DNA of 42,348 bases from the NCBI GenBank assembly GCA_964624795.1, contig CAZUZS010000043.1:1-42348 (forward strand), in the 5' to 3' direction. The notes under the pieces were generated by a model. The model saw nothing but the letters and a program-made list of their open reading frames with translations. It ran no database searches and was not told the DNA's origin. Shown here in pieces: positions 24,022 to 33,572 of the stretch. Positions within the stretch are counted from its first letter, which is position 1. Each line of letters begins with the position of its first letter. The DNA comes from CAZUZS01 sp964624795. Its GTDB lineage: Bacteria > Calditrichota > Calditrichia > RBG-13-44-9. The translations under genes were made by a program, and so were the position numbers.

Positions 24022-25053
24022 ATGCGCATTGTGATGAAAAATGATGTGAGCGAAAGCGAATGGAATAATACGCTGCTCTTTGTCCAGAAACTGGACGCCC
24101 GGATCATTTCCGAAAAAAGCAAAAAAACGGTCACGATTCTGCTGAAAGCAAATGGGGAGGATCTTCCGGAAGCAGAAATCGCGGGGTTGCCCGGCGTTGA
24201 AAGAATAATAAAGACTGAAACACCTTATCAATTGGTCAGCCGCGAGTACAAAAATGAAGATACGATTATTACGCTGGGGGATATCAATGTCGGCGGTGAT
24301 GAGCCGGTCATAATCGCCGGCCCGTGCGCGGTAGAGAATGAATCTCAAATTATCGAAACCGCGCGTCTTGTCGCTTCCCATGGAATCCGGCTGATGCGCG
24401 GCGGTGCATTTAAGCCCCGCACCAGTCCCTACAGCTTTTCCGGACTGGGTGAGGAGGGGTTGCGGCTCCTCGCCAAAGCGCGTGCGGAAACCGGGGTGCT
24501 GATCGTAACCGAAGTGTTGGATGCAATGGATGTCCCGCTGGTAAGCGAATATGCGGATGTGCTGCAGGTTGGCTCCCGCAATATGCAAAATTACAAGCTG
24601 CTGCGGGAGGTTGGCAATTCCGACAAGCCGGTGCTGTTGAAACGTGGCATGTCCGCCAATTTCACCGAATTCCTGATGAGCGCCGAATACATTATGGCGG
24701 AGGGAAACGAACAAATAATTTTGTGTGAAAGAGGAATCCGCACCTTTGTGGAATATTCACGCAACACCCTGGATTTGAACGTTGTTCCGGCGGTGAAACA
24801 GGTCTCACACCTGCCCATTATTGTCGATCCCAGCCACGGAACCGGACGGCGGGATTTGATTGAGCCGATGAGCATGGCGGCGCTGGCGGCCGGCGCTGAC
24901 GGGCTGATCATCGAGGTACATCCCCAACCGCTGGAATCATGGTCCGATCCCGACCAGGCGCTTTATCCCGAACAGTTTGCCCGATTGATGCGGAAGATCA
25001 ATCTTTATATAGAATGGCAAAAAGAATATGCCGATTTTGCACCTGCACATTAA
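24022..25053 (+). CDS. aroF: 3-deoxy-7-phosphoheptulonate synthase (DAHP synthase, type I-beta with N-terminal regulatory domain)
   Basis: 343 aa from ATG 24022, preceded by GGGAG; the frame opens four codons earlier. It condenses PEP and erythrose-4-phosphate, the first step to chorismate. Catalytic-domain motifs in order: IIAGPCAVEN, FKPRTSPYSFSG, PVLLKRGM, PIIVDPSHGTGRRD and IIEVHPQP, which supply the metal and PEP ligands. About 85 residues precede the barrel (MRIVMKNDVSE...GVERIIKTETPY) and fit the ferredoxin-like domain that mediates feedback inhibition in this subfamily. There is no fused chorismate mutase. It overlaps aroB by 26 bp and heads the aro-men cluster. Confidence 0.95.
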   Translation: MRIVMKNDVSESEWNNTLLFVQKLDARIISEKSKKTVTILLKANGEDLPEAEIAGLPGVERIIKTETPYQLVSREYKNEDTIITLGDINVGGDEPVIIAGPCAVENESQIIETARLVASHGIRLMRGGAFKPRTSPYSFSGLGEEGLRLLAKARAETGVLIVTEVLDAMDVPLVSEYADVLQVGSRNMQNYKLLREVGNSDKPVLLKRGMSANFTEFLMSAEYIMAEGNEQIILCERGIRTFVEYSRNTLDLNVVPAVKQVSHLPIIVDPSHGTGRRDLIEPMSMAALAAGADGLIIEVHPQPLESWSDPDQALYPEQFARLMRKINLYIEWQKEYADFAPAH

Positions 25054-26113
25054 GCCCGATCTCCGAACCATCCCGGTTTTCATCAATAAGAATGTCTGGC
25101 AGGGGATAAACGGCTTCCTTGCCGAACAATTTCCCAGGCATTCGATTTTTATGGTCGCCGATTCACATGTTGCCGGAATTTATGCCGGGCAGGCGGAGGA
25201 AGCGCTTGCCGGCCACCCCGGTTTCCGGGATATTCTTGTTTTCCCGGCCGGTGAGAAGAGCAAATCCCGCCGCCAGGCGGCGCTGCTGGAAGACCGTTTA
25301 CTGGAAAAAAAAGCCGGGCGGGACACGGTGCTGTTGGCAATGGGGGGCGGCGTTACCGGAGACCTGGTGGGTTTTGTTGCTTCGGTTCTGCACCGTGGAG
25401 TGGAGTTGATCCATATTCCGACCAGTCTTCTGGCGCAGGTGGACAGCAGCATCGGCGGAAAGGTGGGGATTAATCATCCTGCCGGAAAAAATCTGTTGGG
25501 GGCATTCTACCAACCAGCGGCCATTTTTACTGATCCCGATTTATTGGCTACACTACCAAATGAAGAATTACGCAACGGCCTGGCCGAAGTGGTCAAATAT
25601 GCAGTGATTCTGGACGAAGAATTATGGGAATGGCTGGAGACCGGTGCGGAAAGGCTGCTCCGGCGGGATGCCCGTTTGTTGGAAAAAATTGTCATGCGAT
25701 GCGTTCAGTTGAAAATTCAGGTAGTGGAAGCCGACGAGCGGGAGAACTTCTATCGCAGCATTTTGAATTTCGGCCATACTGTCGGCCATGCAATCGAAAA
25801 ATTAAGCAAATTTCGCGTCAAACACGGTTTCGCTGTTGCCGCTGGAATGCTGGTTGCCGCGCGCCTCTCCCATCAGTTGTTGGGTTACCCTGCGGAAATG
25901 GTGGAAAGGCTGCACCAGACATTACAGATTTTCGGACTTGATACAGTGAATATTGGGAACTTTGCTCCCGATTTGATCTGGGAAGCTGTTCTGGGTGACA
26001 AGAAATCCCGCCAGCAGATACCGCGTTTTACCCTGATCTCATCTCCGGGAAATCCGGAGCTTTTTCACCCGGTCACCAAAGAGGAATTAGAAATTGCCCT
26101 CGCCGCCTGCTAA
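25028..26113 (+). CDS. aroB: 3-dehydroquinate synthase
   Basis: 361 aa, normal length. It cyclises DAHP to 3-dehydroquinate using NAD and a divalent metal. The nucleotide motif MGGGVTGDLVGFVAS (105-119), the substrate loop PTSLLAQVDSSIGGKVGINH (131-150) and the metal ligands E187 (GLAEVVKYA), H250 or H254 (NFGHTVGHAIE) and H266 (VKHGFAV) are all present. ATG 25028 lies inside the end of aroF and its own end overlaps aroDE by 20 bp, so the three genes are translationally packed. Confidence 0.96.
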   Translation: MPILHLHIKPDLRTIPVFINKNVWQGINGFLAEQFPRHSIFMVADSHVAGIYAGQAEEALAGHPGFRDILVFPAGEKSKSRRQAALLEDRLLEKKAGRDTVLLAMGGGVTGDLVGFVASVLHRGVELIHIPTSLLAQVDSSIGGKVGINHPAGKNLLGAFYQPAAIFTDPDLLATLPNEELRNGLAEVVKYAVILDEELWEWLETGAERLLRRDARLLEKIVMRCVQLKIQVVEADERENFYRSILNFGHTVGHAIEKLSKFRVKHGFAVAAGMLVAARLSHQLLGYPAEMVERLHQTLQIFGLDTVNIGNFAPDLIWEAVLGDKKSRQQIPRFTLISSPGNPELFHPVTKEELEIALAAC

Positions 26114-27599
26114 ATTTTGTGTCAGCCTGCTGCCCCGCACCTGGGCCGACCTGGAAGGGCAGATTTCCCGAAACCGGCAAGCCGATCTGATTGAGCTTCG
26201 GCTGGATTATTTTCCGGATGCCAATCTGAAAAACATCCGCATGTTGACAACCCGTCCGCTTATTGTGACGTTCCGGCTGCCGGCAGAGGGCGGTTTCTGG
26301 AGCGGAAGTGCGGAACGACGTATCTCGCTTTTCCAGGCAGCAATCGATGCCGGTATCGATTACATAGACATGGAGTGGTCGGCGGCACCGATGGTGGTTT
26401 CCCACTTGAATTTCAGGTCAACCACCAGGCTTGTGCTTTCCCACCACAGCGAAACAAACGACCGGGGGCAGCTAGAGACCATCCTCCGCCAAATGACCGC
26501 TACGAAGGCCGATGTGTATAAACTGATATTCATTGCACAGGAGAGCAGTGATAATCTGACCGCCGCTGTATTGCGGGAGCACGCCCGCGAAATGAAGCGG
26601 GATTATGTAATTCATGCTATGGGGGAAAAAGGCGGACTGTCCCGGTTGCTGGGGGCGCTGGAAGGCAATTGCTGGACGTATGCGGCGGGGGTGGATTCCG
26701 CCGGCACTGCGCCCGGTCAGTTCAATCTGCTGCAAATGAAAGAAGATTACCGCTTGCATGAAAAGTCGCCCAAGACCCGTGTGGTTGGACTACTGGGTTA
26801 CCCTGTGGCGCAGAGCAGCGGGTGGCGTTTGCACAACCGGCTTATTCATAAAAAAATGCTGCAATTGAATGATAAATTCAATTCGGAAAGTGATTTTCTC
26901 TATCTCAATTTCCCGGAACCGGATATCTCCAATTTCTGGCACGCCTGGCAGGAGCGAATTCACGGGCTGAGTGTCACCATCCCGCACAAGGAAAAAATAG
27001 TCCCCTTTCTCGCCCAGCCGTCGCCGCTGGTGGAGGCATCCGGAGTCTGCAACACAATGATCAAAAAGGGCGGACGCTGGCTGGGATTTAACACCGATCT
27101 TCTGGCCATTGCCGATATTTTAAGGCCGCATTTGGACTATCTCGAACAGGGGGTCCTGATTATCGGCACCGGCGCCACCTGCCGAAGCGCTGTCGTGGCC
27201 TTGCAGCAGTTGGGGATCGGAAAGATATTTGTAATGGGCAGAAATGAAGTCCGCGGCCGGTTTCTGGAGAAAAAGCACAACATCCGTTTTCTACTGCCGG
27301 GTTCCCGGGACATCAGCGTTTCCGGGATAATCCAGACCACGCCGGTCGGGATGTTCCCGGATGTCAACCAACTGCCGCCGGGCAGCGATCTGTTGCGCAA
27401 AGGGATGGTAGTGCTGGATGTTATTCACAACCCGCCGCAAACCCGGTTTATGGAAATCGCCAGGCAGAAGGACTGCACGACCATAGGCGGTGAGGAATTG
27501 TTCATCCGGCAGGCCGCCAGACAGTTCGAGATCTTCAGCGGAATTCCGGCTTCGGATGACGAAGTTCGCTCTGTCTGGAAGGAATTCGCAGGCAAATAA
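26094..27599 (+). CDS. aroDE: Fused 3-dehydroquinate dehydratase (type I) / shikimate dehydrogenase
   Basis: 501 aa from a TTG start inside the end of aroB, with GAGG upstream. Residues 1-220 are a type I dehydroquinase: ELRLDYF (34-40), IDMEW, the catalytic His at H117/H118 and Schiff-base Lys K143 in ADVYKLIF, then AMGEKGGLSRL. Residues 228-501 are shikimate dehydrogenase: K299 in VTIPHKE, N320 in GVCNT, D335 in FNTDL and the NADP site IIGTGATCRS. The usual P-x-x-H-S-x-S-P-x-x-H-N shikimate motif reads P237-V-A-Q-S-S-G-W-R-L-H-N248, so the second Ser is Gly. The fusion order is that of plant enzymes and some bacteria. Two pathway steps are joined in one chain. Confidence 0.93.
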   Translation: MPSPPAKFCVSLLPRTWADLEGQISRNRQADLIELRLDYFPDANLKNIRMLTTRPLIVTFRLPAEGGFWSGSAERRISLFQAAIDAGIDYIDMEWSAAPMVVSHLNFRSTTRLVLSHHSETNDRGQLETILRQMTATKADVYKLIFIAQESSDNLTAAVLREHAREMKRDYVIHAMGEKGGLSRLLGALEGNCWTYAAGVDSAGTAPGQFNLLQMKEDYRLHEKSPKTRVVGLLGYPVAQSSGWRLHNRLIHKKMLQLNDKFNSESDFLYLNFPEPDISNFWHAWQERIHGLSVTIPHKEKIVPFLAQPSPLVEASGVCNTMIKKGGRWLGFNTDLLAIADILRPHLDYLEQGVLIIGTGATCRSAVVALQQLGIGKIFVMGRNEVRGRFLEKKHNIRFLLPGSRDISVSGIIQTTPVGMFPDVNQLPPGSDLLRKGMVVLDVIHNPPQTRFMEIARQKDCTTIGGEELFIRQAARQFEIFSGIPASDDEVRSVWKEFAGK

Positions 27600-27694
27600 A
27601 TCTGAAATACGAAATTAAAATAGTAAGCCTGGCTTTTTGGGGGCCGGTGAAATCTTTTTAGAATAATTGTAATTTTGGTTGTGGAGAAATCCGT

Positions 27695-28246
27695 ATTTTA
27701 CTACCGACTAATAAAATTGATCTGCACCACAAACGAGTAGTTTTCATCGGATTCCGGGGCACGGGGAAGACCACCATCTCCCGGCGCCTGGCTGAAATGC
27801 TGGGCTGGCAATATGTTTCCACCGATGCCCTGATTGAGGAAATATGTTCCCGACCGATTCCGCAAATCGTGAAGGAACACGGCTGGCCGGCTTTCCGGCA
27901 GTATGAGAGGCAGGCGATTTCCGGGCTGAAAGATATAGAGAACGCTGTCATCGATTGCGGCGGCGGGGTGGTCGAAAATGCGGGGAATATGGAAATCCTG
28001 CTGCCTGCCTCGCTTGTGGTCTGGGTGGATGCCGATGAGGGTGATATTTTCAAGCGCCTGTCCGGCGATGAAAACCGCCCACTGCTCAACCAATTGAACC
28101 TTCGCCAGGATATTGAAACCAACTATCAGCATCGTCAACCACTCTACCGAAAATACAGTAAAATAAAGGTAAACAGCTCGAACAATTCGGTTGATGAGAT
28201 TTGTAAGATGGTTATTCAGAATTTGGAGAAAGATTCTGGGCCCTAA
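27695..28246 (+). CDS. aroK: Shikimate kinase, non-canonical start codon
   Basis: Clear shikimate kinase: Walker A GFRGTGKTT (encoded 27749-27775), STDALIEE, the substrate arginine in FRQYERQ, DCGGGVV and the lid NRPLL, ending near YRKYSKIKV. In this frame the stop upstream is at 27659-27661, and no ATG, GTG or TTG lies between it and the Walker motif; the first ATG (27797) would cut off Walker A. Best candidates are ATT 27695, with GGAG at 27683-27686 eight bases before it (183 aa), or CTG 27722 (174 aa), which fits the usual N-terminal length. A sequencing frameshift is the other explanation. It lies 95 bp after aroDE and phosphorylates shikimate. Confidence 0.85.
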   Translation: MLLPTNKIDLHHKRVVFIGFRGTGKTTISRRLAEMLGWQYVSTDALIEEICSRPIPQIVKEHGWPAFRQYERQAISGLKDIENAVIDCGGGVVENAGNMEILLPASLVVWVDADEGDIFKRLSGDENRPLLNQLNLRQDIETNYQHRQPLYRKYSKIKVNSSNNSVDEICKMVIQNLEKDSGP

Positions 28247-28442
28247 GAAAGCTGATTTTCTTTGTCATACCGGTTGAACCAATCATATTATCCATTGCAC
28301 TTCCAATCCGTCCCGTTGAAAAAACAATTCCATTCCGCCAATTCGAAAAAGCGTTGATGATCCGGTTCGCATTCCCTAAATTCTCCATCCGCTGATAGGC
28401 AGGGTAACAGCGGGAAAAAATTACGCTAACAGGATAAATGAA

Positions 28443-29204
28443 ATGAGGAAATCGCCGGAACCAGATGTTATGTCGGATAAAAGGCATAACGGAGAGAAAC
28501 CCGCCGCGCCTTCCCGCCGGGAGGTATGGCGCATGTTCGACCGCATTGCGCCACGCTACGATCTGCTCAACCGGCTGCTTTCCCTGGGGCGTGATGTGGC
28601 CTGGCGGAAGCGTTTGGCTGACAACCTGCCGGGGATTCCCTCGCAATCCGTTCTCGACCTGGCGACAGGCACCGGCGATGTGCTGTTCTCTCTGCACAAA
28701 AATTCGGATAATATCCAGCGTGCGGTGGGTATCGACCGGGCGTTTAAGATGCTGGAGATCGGCCGAGAGAAAGCGGAAACCCGCAACCTGTCCGGCGTAA
28801 TCCGGTTGTTCCCGGGCGATGCCATGCAGATCCCGGCAAAAGCCGACAGTTTTGATGCAATCACTATTGCTTTTGGTATCCGTAATGTTCTGGATGTCGG
28901 CAGCGCGCTGGCGGAAATGCGGCGCGTGCTCAAACCGGGCGGCCGGGCGTTGATCCTGGAATTTTCGCTCCCCACTAATTTTCTTATGAAAAAGATCTAC
29001 CTGCTGTATTTCCGGCATGTTCTGCCGCACATTGGCGGGCTGATATCCGGCGACAGCCACGCTTACCGCTACCTGAACGAAACTGTTGAAACCTTTCCCT
29101 ACGGACAGCAATTCTGCGATTTGATGACCACTTCCGGCTTCCGGGAGGTGCAATCCATTCCGCTTACCTTCGGGATTGCAACAATTTACCGCGGGGATAA
29201 ATGA
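28443..29204 (+). CDS. menG: Demethylmenaquinone methyltransferase (UbiE/MenG)
   Basis: 253 aa. SAM-dependent C-methylation of demethylmenaquinone, the last step of the pathway. UbiE signatures are visible: MFDRIAPRYDLLNRLLSLGRDVAWRK, split at residue 45, the SAM motif VLDLATGTGDV, AFGIRNVLD and RVLKPGGRALILEFS, then GLISGDSHAYRYLNETVETFP. The first 25 residues are extra and polar. ATG 28443 has AGGAT upstream. It precedes menF by about 200 bp in the same direction; neither gap (28247-28442, 29205-29403) shows a gene. Confidence 0.93.
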   Translation: MRKSPEPDVMSDKRHNGEKPAAPSRREVWRMFDRIAPRYDLLNRLLSLGRDVAWRKRLADNLPGIPSQSVLDLATGTGDVLFSLHKNSDNIQRAVGIDRAFKMLEIGREKAETRNLSGVIRLFPGDAMQIPAKADSFDAITIAFGIRNVLDVGSALAEMRRVLKPGGRALILEFSLPTNFLMKKIYLLYFRHVLPHIGGLISGDSHAYRYLNETVETFPYGQQFCDLMTTSGFREVQSIPLTFGIATIYRGDK

Positions 29205-29403
29205 CAGTAGTAGCGAAAGCTAATATTTATTGTATGTCAAATTAGAAGAACAGAATCGAAGCGAAATTTTATATCAAATATTCGACTCCATTTCCTACGC
29301 TATTCCACTATTCCAATATGACACGGAACCTTTATGGTATTTCGATTGTGATAGGAAACCCGGATTTATTATATTCATACGTTGAGATGAACAGAGGTGC
29401 CGG

Positions 29404-30786
29404 TTGCAGGAATTCGAAAAGATAAAACAGAATTTGAGCACGAAAATTGCCGAATTGCGGAAAGAGTTGAACGCCGGCAGGCAAACAATCACCTTTCCTG
29501 TGATTCGCCGTCTTGAAATACAGGCACCGGCAATCGATCCTTTGCAGTGGCTGCAAGGCCAGGATAACCCGGCCCGGATTTACTGGCTGAATCGCGATGC
29601 CGAATTTGAGATGGCCGGGGTGGGGGCAGCCGATGAGATCGATAATGAAAGTGCGGCAGATATCCCGGCGTTATTTCTGAGAATGAGGGAAACGCTTGCC
29701 GGCGCGCCGTTCAACGTTCGCTACTATGGTGGATTGCGCTTCGATTTCAACCGGCGGCCGGATTCAGCCTGGACGCCGTTCAATAAATTCCGTTTTGTGA
29801 TTCCCCGCTTTGAGATATTGAAGTCCGGCGGAAATGTAATATTCGCTGCCAATCTGGTGATCGAGACGGCAGCGGAGGCAGGGACGCAATTGGACCGGCT
29901 GAGTCGTGAGTTGGAGCAGTTGAAATTCATGCCACTCATCAAAGAACAGCCGGCGATCAAATTAGAGAAGCGATTCGACGCCCCCAACCGGACAGGGTGG
30001 GGGCAAAACCTGCGGGCTGGCCTGGAACTAATTCAGAGCGGAGAACTTCAGAAGGTCGTGCTCGCCAGAAAAACCGATCTCCATTTTGACGGTGTTTTCG
30101 ACCCGCTGGAGGCACTAAAGGCATTCAGGGCAAATCATTTAAACTCCTACCTTTTTTGTTTTCAACCCGAGAGCGCGAAGGCGTTCATTGGATCGACGCC
30201 GGAGCGGCTCTACCGGCGAGAGGGAAAAACGCTTTACAGCGAAGCGGTAGCCGGCACGCGGCCCCGCGGTAAGGATTCGGAAGAAGATGCCCGACTGGGG
30301 CAGGAGTTGCTGAGCAGCCGGAAAGACCGCTGGGAACACCAGTTGGTAAGTGATATGGTGCAGGATGCGCTGCTTGCGCTGGGGATTAGAATGGCAACCG
30401 TGAGCCGGAATGCGCTTCTGAAACTGCCGCATGTTCAGCACCTTTGCACCGAGATGGAAGGCAACTTGAATGACCATCTTCTGGATGGCGATATTTTGTC
30501 ACATCTGCATCCCACGCCGGCGGTAGGCGGGAGCCCGCAACAAATTTCCATTGAAAAAATCGCCGCGCTGGAACCGTTCGACCGCGGGTGGTACGCCGGG
30601 CCGGTAGGCTGGATTGGCCAGGATTCCGCCGAATTCGCGGTCGCCATTCGCTCCGCGTTATTTTCCGGAAACACAATCTCGCTTTTTGCCGGAGCCGGCA
30701 TCGTTCCGGGATCGGTACCCGAGCTTGAGTGGGACGAGTTGGAGAGTAAGTTGCTGAATTTTACCAAAATTTTGAATTTGGCATGA
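29404..30786 (+). CDS. menF: Isochorismate synthase
   Basis: 460 aa from TTG 29404, the first start in frame, with AGAGG six bases upstream. It isomerises chorismate to isochorismate, the entry to menaquinone. Chorismate-binding motifs: KVVLARKTDL, FIGSTPERLYRREG, SEAVAGTRPRG, KDRWEHQLV, HLCTEMEG, LHPTPAVGGSP and the end block AGAGIVPGS plus EWDELESK. No pyruvate-lyase function is expected, since menD follows. It overlaps menD by four bases (ATGA). Confidence 0.94.
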   Translation: MQEFEKIKQNLSTKIAELRKELNAGRQTITFPVIRRLEIQAPAIDPLQWLQGQDNPARIYWLNRDAEFEMAGVGAADEIDNESAADIPALFLRMRETLAGAPFNVRYYGGLRFDFNRRPDSAWTPFNKFRFVIPRFEILKSGGNVIFAANLVIETAAEAGTQLDRLSRELEQLKFMPLIKEQPAIKLEKRFDAPNRTGWGQNLRAGLELIQSGELQKVVLARKTDLHFDGVFDPLEALKAFRANHLNSYLFCFQPESAKAFIGSTPERLYRREGKTLYSEAVAGTRPRGKDSEEDARLGQELLSSRKDRWEHQLVSDMVQDALLALGIRMATVSRNALLKLPHVQHLCTEMEGNLNDHLLDGDILSHLHPTPAVGGSPQQISIEKIAALEPFDRGWYAGPVGWIGQDSAEFAVAIRSALFSGNTISLFAGAGIVPGSVPELEWDELESKLLNFTKILNLA

Positions 30787-32543
30787 CTATTCATTCCGAA
30801 AACATAAACATGCTGTGGGGAAGTCTGCTGGTCGAAGAGCTGCTGCGCAACCGCATTACCTATTTTTGTATTTCCCCCGGTTCCCGATCCTCCCCTTTGA
30901 CTATTGCCGTAGCCCGTAATGGACAGGCCGTCACAAGGATTTGCTACGATGAAAGGGGCGCCGCTTTCCATGCACTGGGATATGCCCGCGCCACTGGCCG
31001 ACCGGCAGTCCTGATCTGCACATCGGGCACGGCACTGGCAAATTATCTTCCGGCGGTGGTTGAGGCTTCGGTGGATGTAGTCCCACTGCTTATTCTGTCT
31101 GCGGATCGCCCGCCGGAGCTGCTGGACAGTGGTGCCAACCAGGCCATCTTGCAGCCTGGGATTTTCGGTAAGTATGTCCGCTGGAGATTCGACCTTCCCT
31201 GCCCCGATGAAAAAATTCCCCCGGAGACGGTTCTTACTACTGTTGACCAGGCGGTTTACCGGGCGTTGCGTTCGCCCGCCGGCCCGGTGCACCTGAACTG
31301 CCATTTTCGCGAGCCGCTGGCGCCAACTACACAAGAAATCCCTGCGAATTACCTGCAAAGTATTTCTGCCTGGGAGCAGGGCAAACAGCCTTTTACGGCT
31401 TATTCCCGGCCGATTTTGCAGCAGCCGCCTTCGGCGATGGAAGATATCCGCCGGCTGGTAGGTCGCGCAAAACACGGGATACTGGTTTCCGGTAACCTGC
31501 ACAGCGAAGCGGACCGCAAAGCATCCCGGAAGCTCGCAATAGCGCTCGGTTGGCCCCTTTTTGCTGATATATTATCCGGGCTGCGATTGGGAAACGATAC
31601 GGCGAACCATGTTGCCTGCTTCGATCAACTGCTGCTCTCGGACGAGCTTCAACAATCGCTCCGACCGGATGTTATTTTACACCTGGGCGGGCGGCTGACT
31701 TCCAAACTCTTTCTGCAATTTATGGAAAAATACTCGCCGCAGGAATACATCATGGTTGCCGAACATCCTTACCGGCACGACCCGGCACACCGTCTTACTA
31801 ACCGGTTGGAAATGAGTGTGGCGGATTTCTGCAGCCGGTTAATGGAAGGCCTGTCCCCACAGATCGATGAAGATTGGACCGCGCGAATCGCGAAGAAATC
31901 TCAACTTGTATCCGAAATTATTGAAGAGCAATTAGCGAAAAGAGCCGACCTGACCGAGCCCGAAATAGCGCGGTTGATTTCCCAAAATATTCCGGCAGGC
32001 CACGCGCTTTTCCTGGCCAGCAGCCTGCCCATCCGGGAAATGGATATGTTCGCAGATGCTGGCCGGGCGGCTGTTCCGATAGCGGCCAACCGCGGCGCCA
32101 GCGGCATCGACGGCACAATTGCCAGCGCTTCCGGTTTTGCGCAGGGCTTCAACCGAGCGGTCACGCTGCTGATCGGCGACCTGGCCTTCCTGCACGATCT
32201 CAACTCCCTTTCACTGCTCAAGTCTAATTCGCAGCCACTGATTATTGTCCTGCTGAACAACGGCGGCGGCGGCATTTTTTCGTTCCTGCCAGTCGCTGAA
32301 TTCAAGGAAATTTTTGATCCCTGGTTTTCCACACCCCATGATTACACTTTCGAAAATGCCGCCAGACTTTTTCAATTGGATTATTTTTCACCCCACAGCC
32401 GGGAAGAATTTCTCCAATCCTACTCCCAGGCAGTGCAAAATGGAAAATCTGCCCTGATTGAGATTCAGACCGATAGGGAGAGCAATTTCAAACTACAAAA
32501 AGATCTCCGGCAAAAAGTCCTTGAAATACTAAAATCTCAGTGA
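30783..32543 (+). CDS. menD: SEPHCHC synthase (MenD)
   Basis: 586 aa, ThDP-dependent; adds the succinyl semialdehyde unit from 2-oxoglutarate to isochorismate. Key motifs: FCISPGSRSSPLT (28-40), the ThDP-activating E57 in YDERGAAFHALG, LICTSGTALANYLPAV, SADRPPELLD, and the ThDP-Mg site running from GDLAFLHDLNSL to NNGGGGIFSFLP. ANRGASGIDG is also present. Length and motifs are standard. Its ATG overlaps the menF stop and menH follows after 9 bp. Confidence 0.96.
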   Translation: MTIHSENINMLWGSLLVEELLRNRITYFCISPGSRSSPLTIAVARNGQAVTRICYDERGAAFHALGYARATGRPAVLICTSGTALANYLPAVVEASVDVVPLLILSADRPPELLDSGANQAILQPGIFGKYVRWRFDLPCPDEKIPPETVLTTVDQAVYRALRSPAGPVHLNCHFREPLAPTTQEIPANYLQSISAWEQGKQPFTAYSRPILQQPPSAMEDIRRLVGRAKHGILVSGNLHSEADRKASRKLAIALGWPLFADILSGLRLGNDTANHVACFDQLLLSDELQQSLRPDVILHLGGRLTSKLFLQFMEKYSPQEYIMVAEHPYRHDPAHRLTNRLEMSVADFCSRLMEGLSPQIDEDWTARIAKKSQLVSEIIEEQLAKRADLTEPEIARLISQNIPAGHALFLASSLPIREMDMFADAGRAAVPIAANRGASGIDGTIASASGFAQGFNRAVTLLIGDLAFLHDLNSLSLLKSNSQPLIIVLLNNGGGGIFSFLPVAEFKEIFDPWFSTPHDYTFENAARLFQLDYFSPHSREEFLQSYSQAVQNGKSALIEIQTDRESNFKLQKDLRQKVLEILKSQ

Positions 32544-32552
32544 ACGCCAATC

Positions 32553-33341
32553 ATGCAAAATGACTACTGGCATTATGAAATCCACGGTGATGAACAACTG
32601 CCGGTCATTCTGTTTTTGCACGGTTTCCTCGGCTCCGGCGCCGATTGGCAGCAAGTGATTGAGCGAATTTCGCTGCACTTTCGCTGCCTCGTTATCGATT
32701 TACCGGGGCACGGCCGTACCCGGATCTCAAGCGGCAATGAGATGTTTTCCATGCCTGCCACTGCCAATGCCATAATCGGCCTCATGGATCGCATTAAGAT
32801 TAAAAAATGTTCAATGATCGGCTACTCCATGGGCGGCCGCCTGGCGCTCTACCTGGCGCTGCATTATCCCGAACGATTCACCCGTATAGTGCTGGAATCC
32901 GCTTCGCCCGGGCTGCTTTCTGCCAGCGAAAGAGCAGAACGCCGTGAGCACGACCGGGCGCTGGCAGAGAAATTGGCTGGAACGGATTTGGCTGAGTTTC
33001 TGGCCGAATGGTATGCCAATCCGCTGTTTGAATCAATGAAGAAAGATGAGCGGTTTCACGCAATGCTGGAGCGGCGTCTTCGCAATGATGCTGCCGGCCT
33101 GGCAAAATCGCTTCTGTTTATGGGCACCGGAACGCAGCCATCCCTGTGGGGAGAACTCGAATCAAATAAAATCCCTCTGCTTTTGTTAGCGGGTGAATTT
33201 GATGTTAAATTCAAGAGGATCGCGGAGCGGATGAAAGAATCCTGCCCACATTCTGAAGTAAAAATTGCGCCCGGTTGCGGACACAATATTCACTTCGAGA
33301 ATCCGGAGCTCTTCGCAGTGATCCTCGAAGAATTTCTGTAA
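32553..33341 (+). CDS. menH: SHCHC synthase, alpha/beta-hydrolase (MenH)
   Basis: 262 aa. It eliminates pyruvate from SEPHCHC. The hydrolase triad can be placed at S92 (MIGYSMGGRL), D217 (LLAGEFDVKF) and H244 (GCGHNIHFEN), with the oxyanion block FLHGFLGSGADW at 21-32 and IDLPGHG. The name rests on motif plus position directly after menD; other small hydrolases look alike. The ribosome site is weak, so translation may be coupled to menD. Confidence 0.88.
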   Translation: MQNDYWHYEIHGDEQLPVILFLHGFLGSGADWQQVIERISLHFRCLVIDLPGHGRTRISSGNEMFSMPATANAIIGLMDRIKIKKCSMIGYSMGGRLALYLALHYPERFTRIVLESASPGLLSASERAERREHDRALAEKLAGTDLAEFLAEWYANPLFESMKKDERFHAMLERRLRNDAAGLAKSLLFMGTGTQPSLWGELESNKIPLLLLAGEFDVKFKRIAERMKESCPHSEVKIAPGCGHNIHFENPELFAVILEEFL

Positions 33342-33348
33342 TTATTTT

Positions 33349-33379
33349 TTGACAGGATAAACAGGACAGACAGGATTCA
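33349..33379. repeat. TTGACAGGAT repeat copy
   Basis: TTGACAGGATAAACAGGACAGACAGGATTCA is a third member of the family at 9324-9475. It lies in the 231-bp gap between menH and menB and starts 8 bp after the menH stop. The rest of the gap shows no gene. Confidence 0.5.
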
Positions 33380-33572
33380 ATGTTAAATGTTTTGAAGAAC
33401 TGAGCACTGGCTGGAGGCGAAGATTTTAGAAATGCAGACGGAGGAGGAAACATTAGAGTGATAAAAATTACAGCATCAGCACTCCAATACTCCATTACTC
33501 CAATGCTCAATCCGTCCGCTTGTTCTGCGAAAAAACAGAAAACGAGATATAGATAACGGAGGAGGAGAGAAA

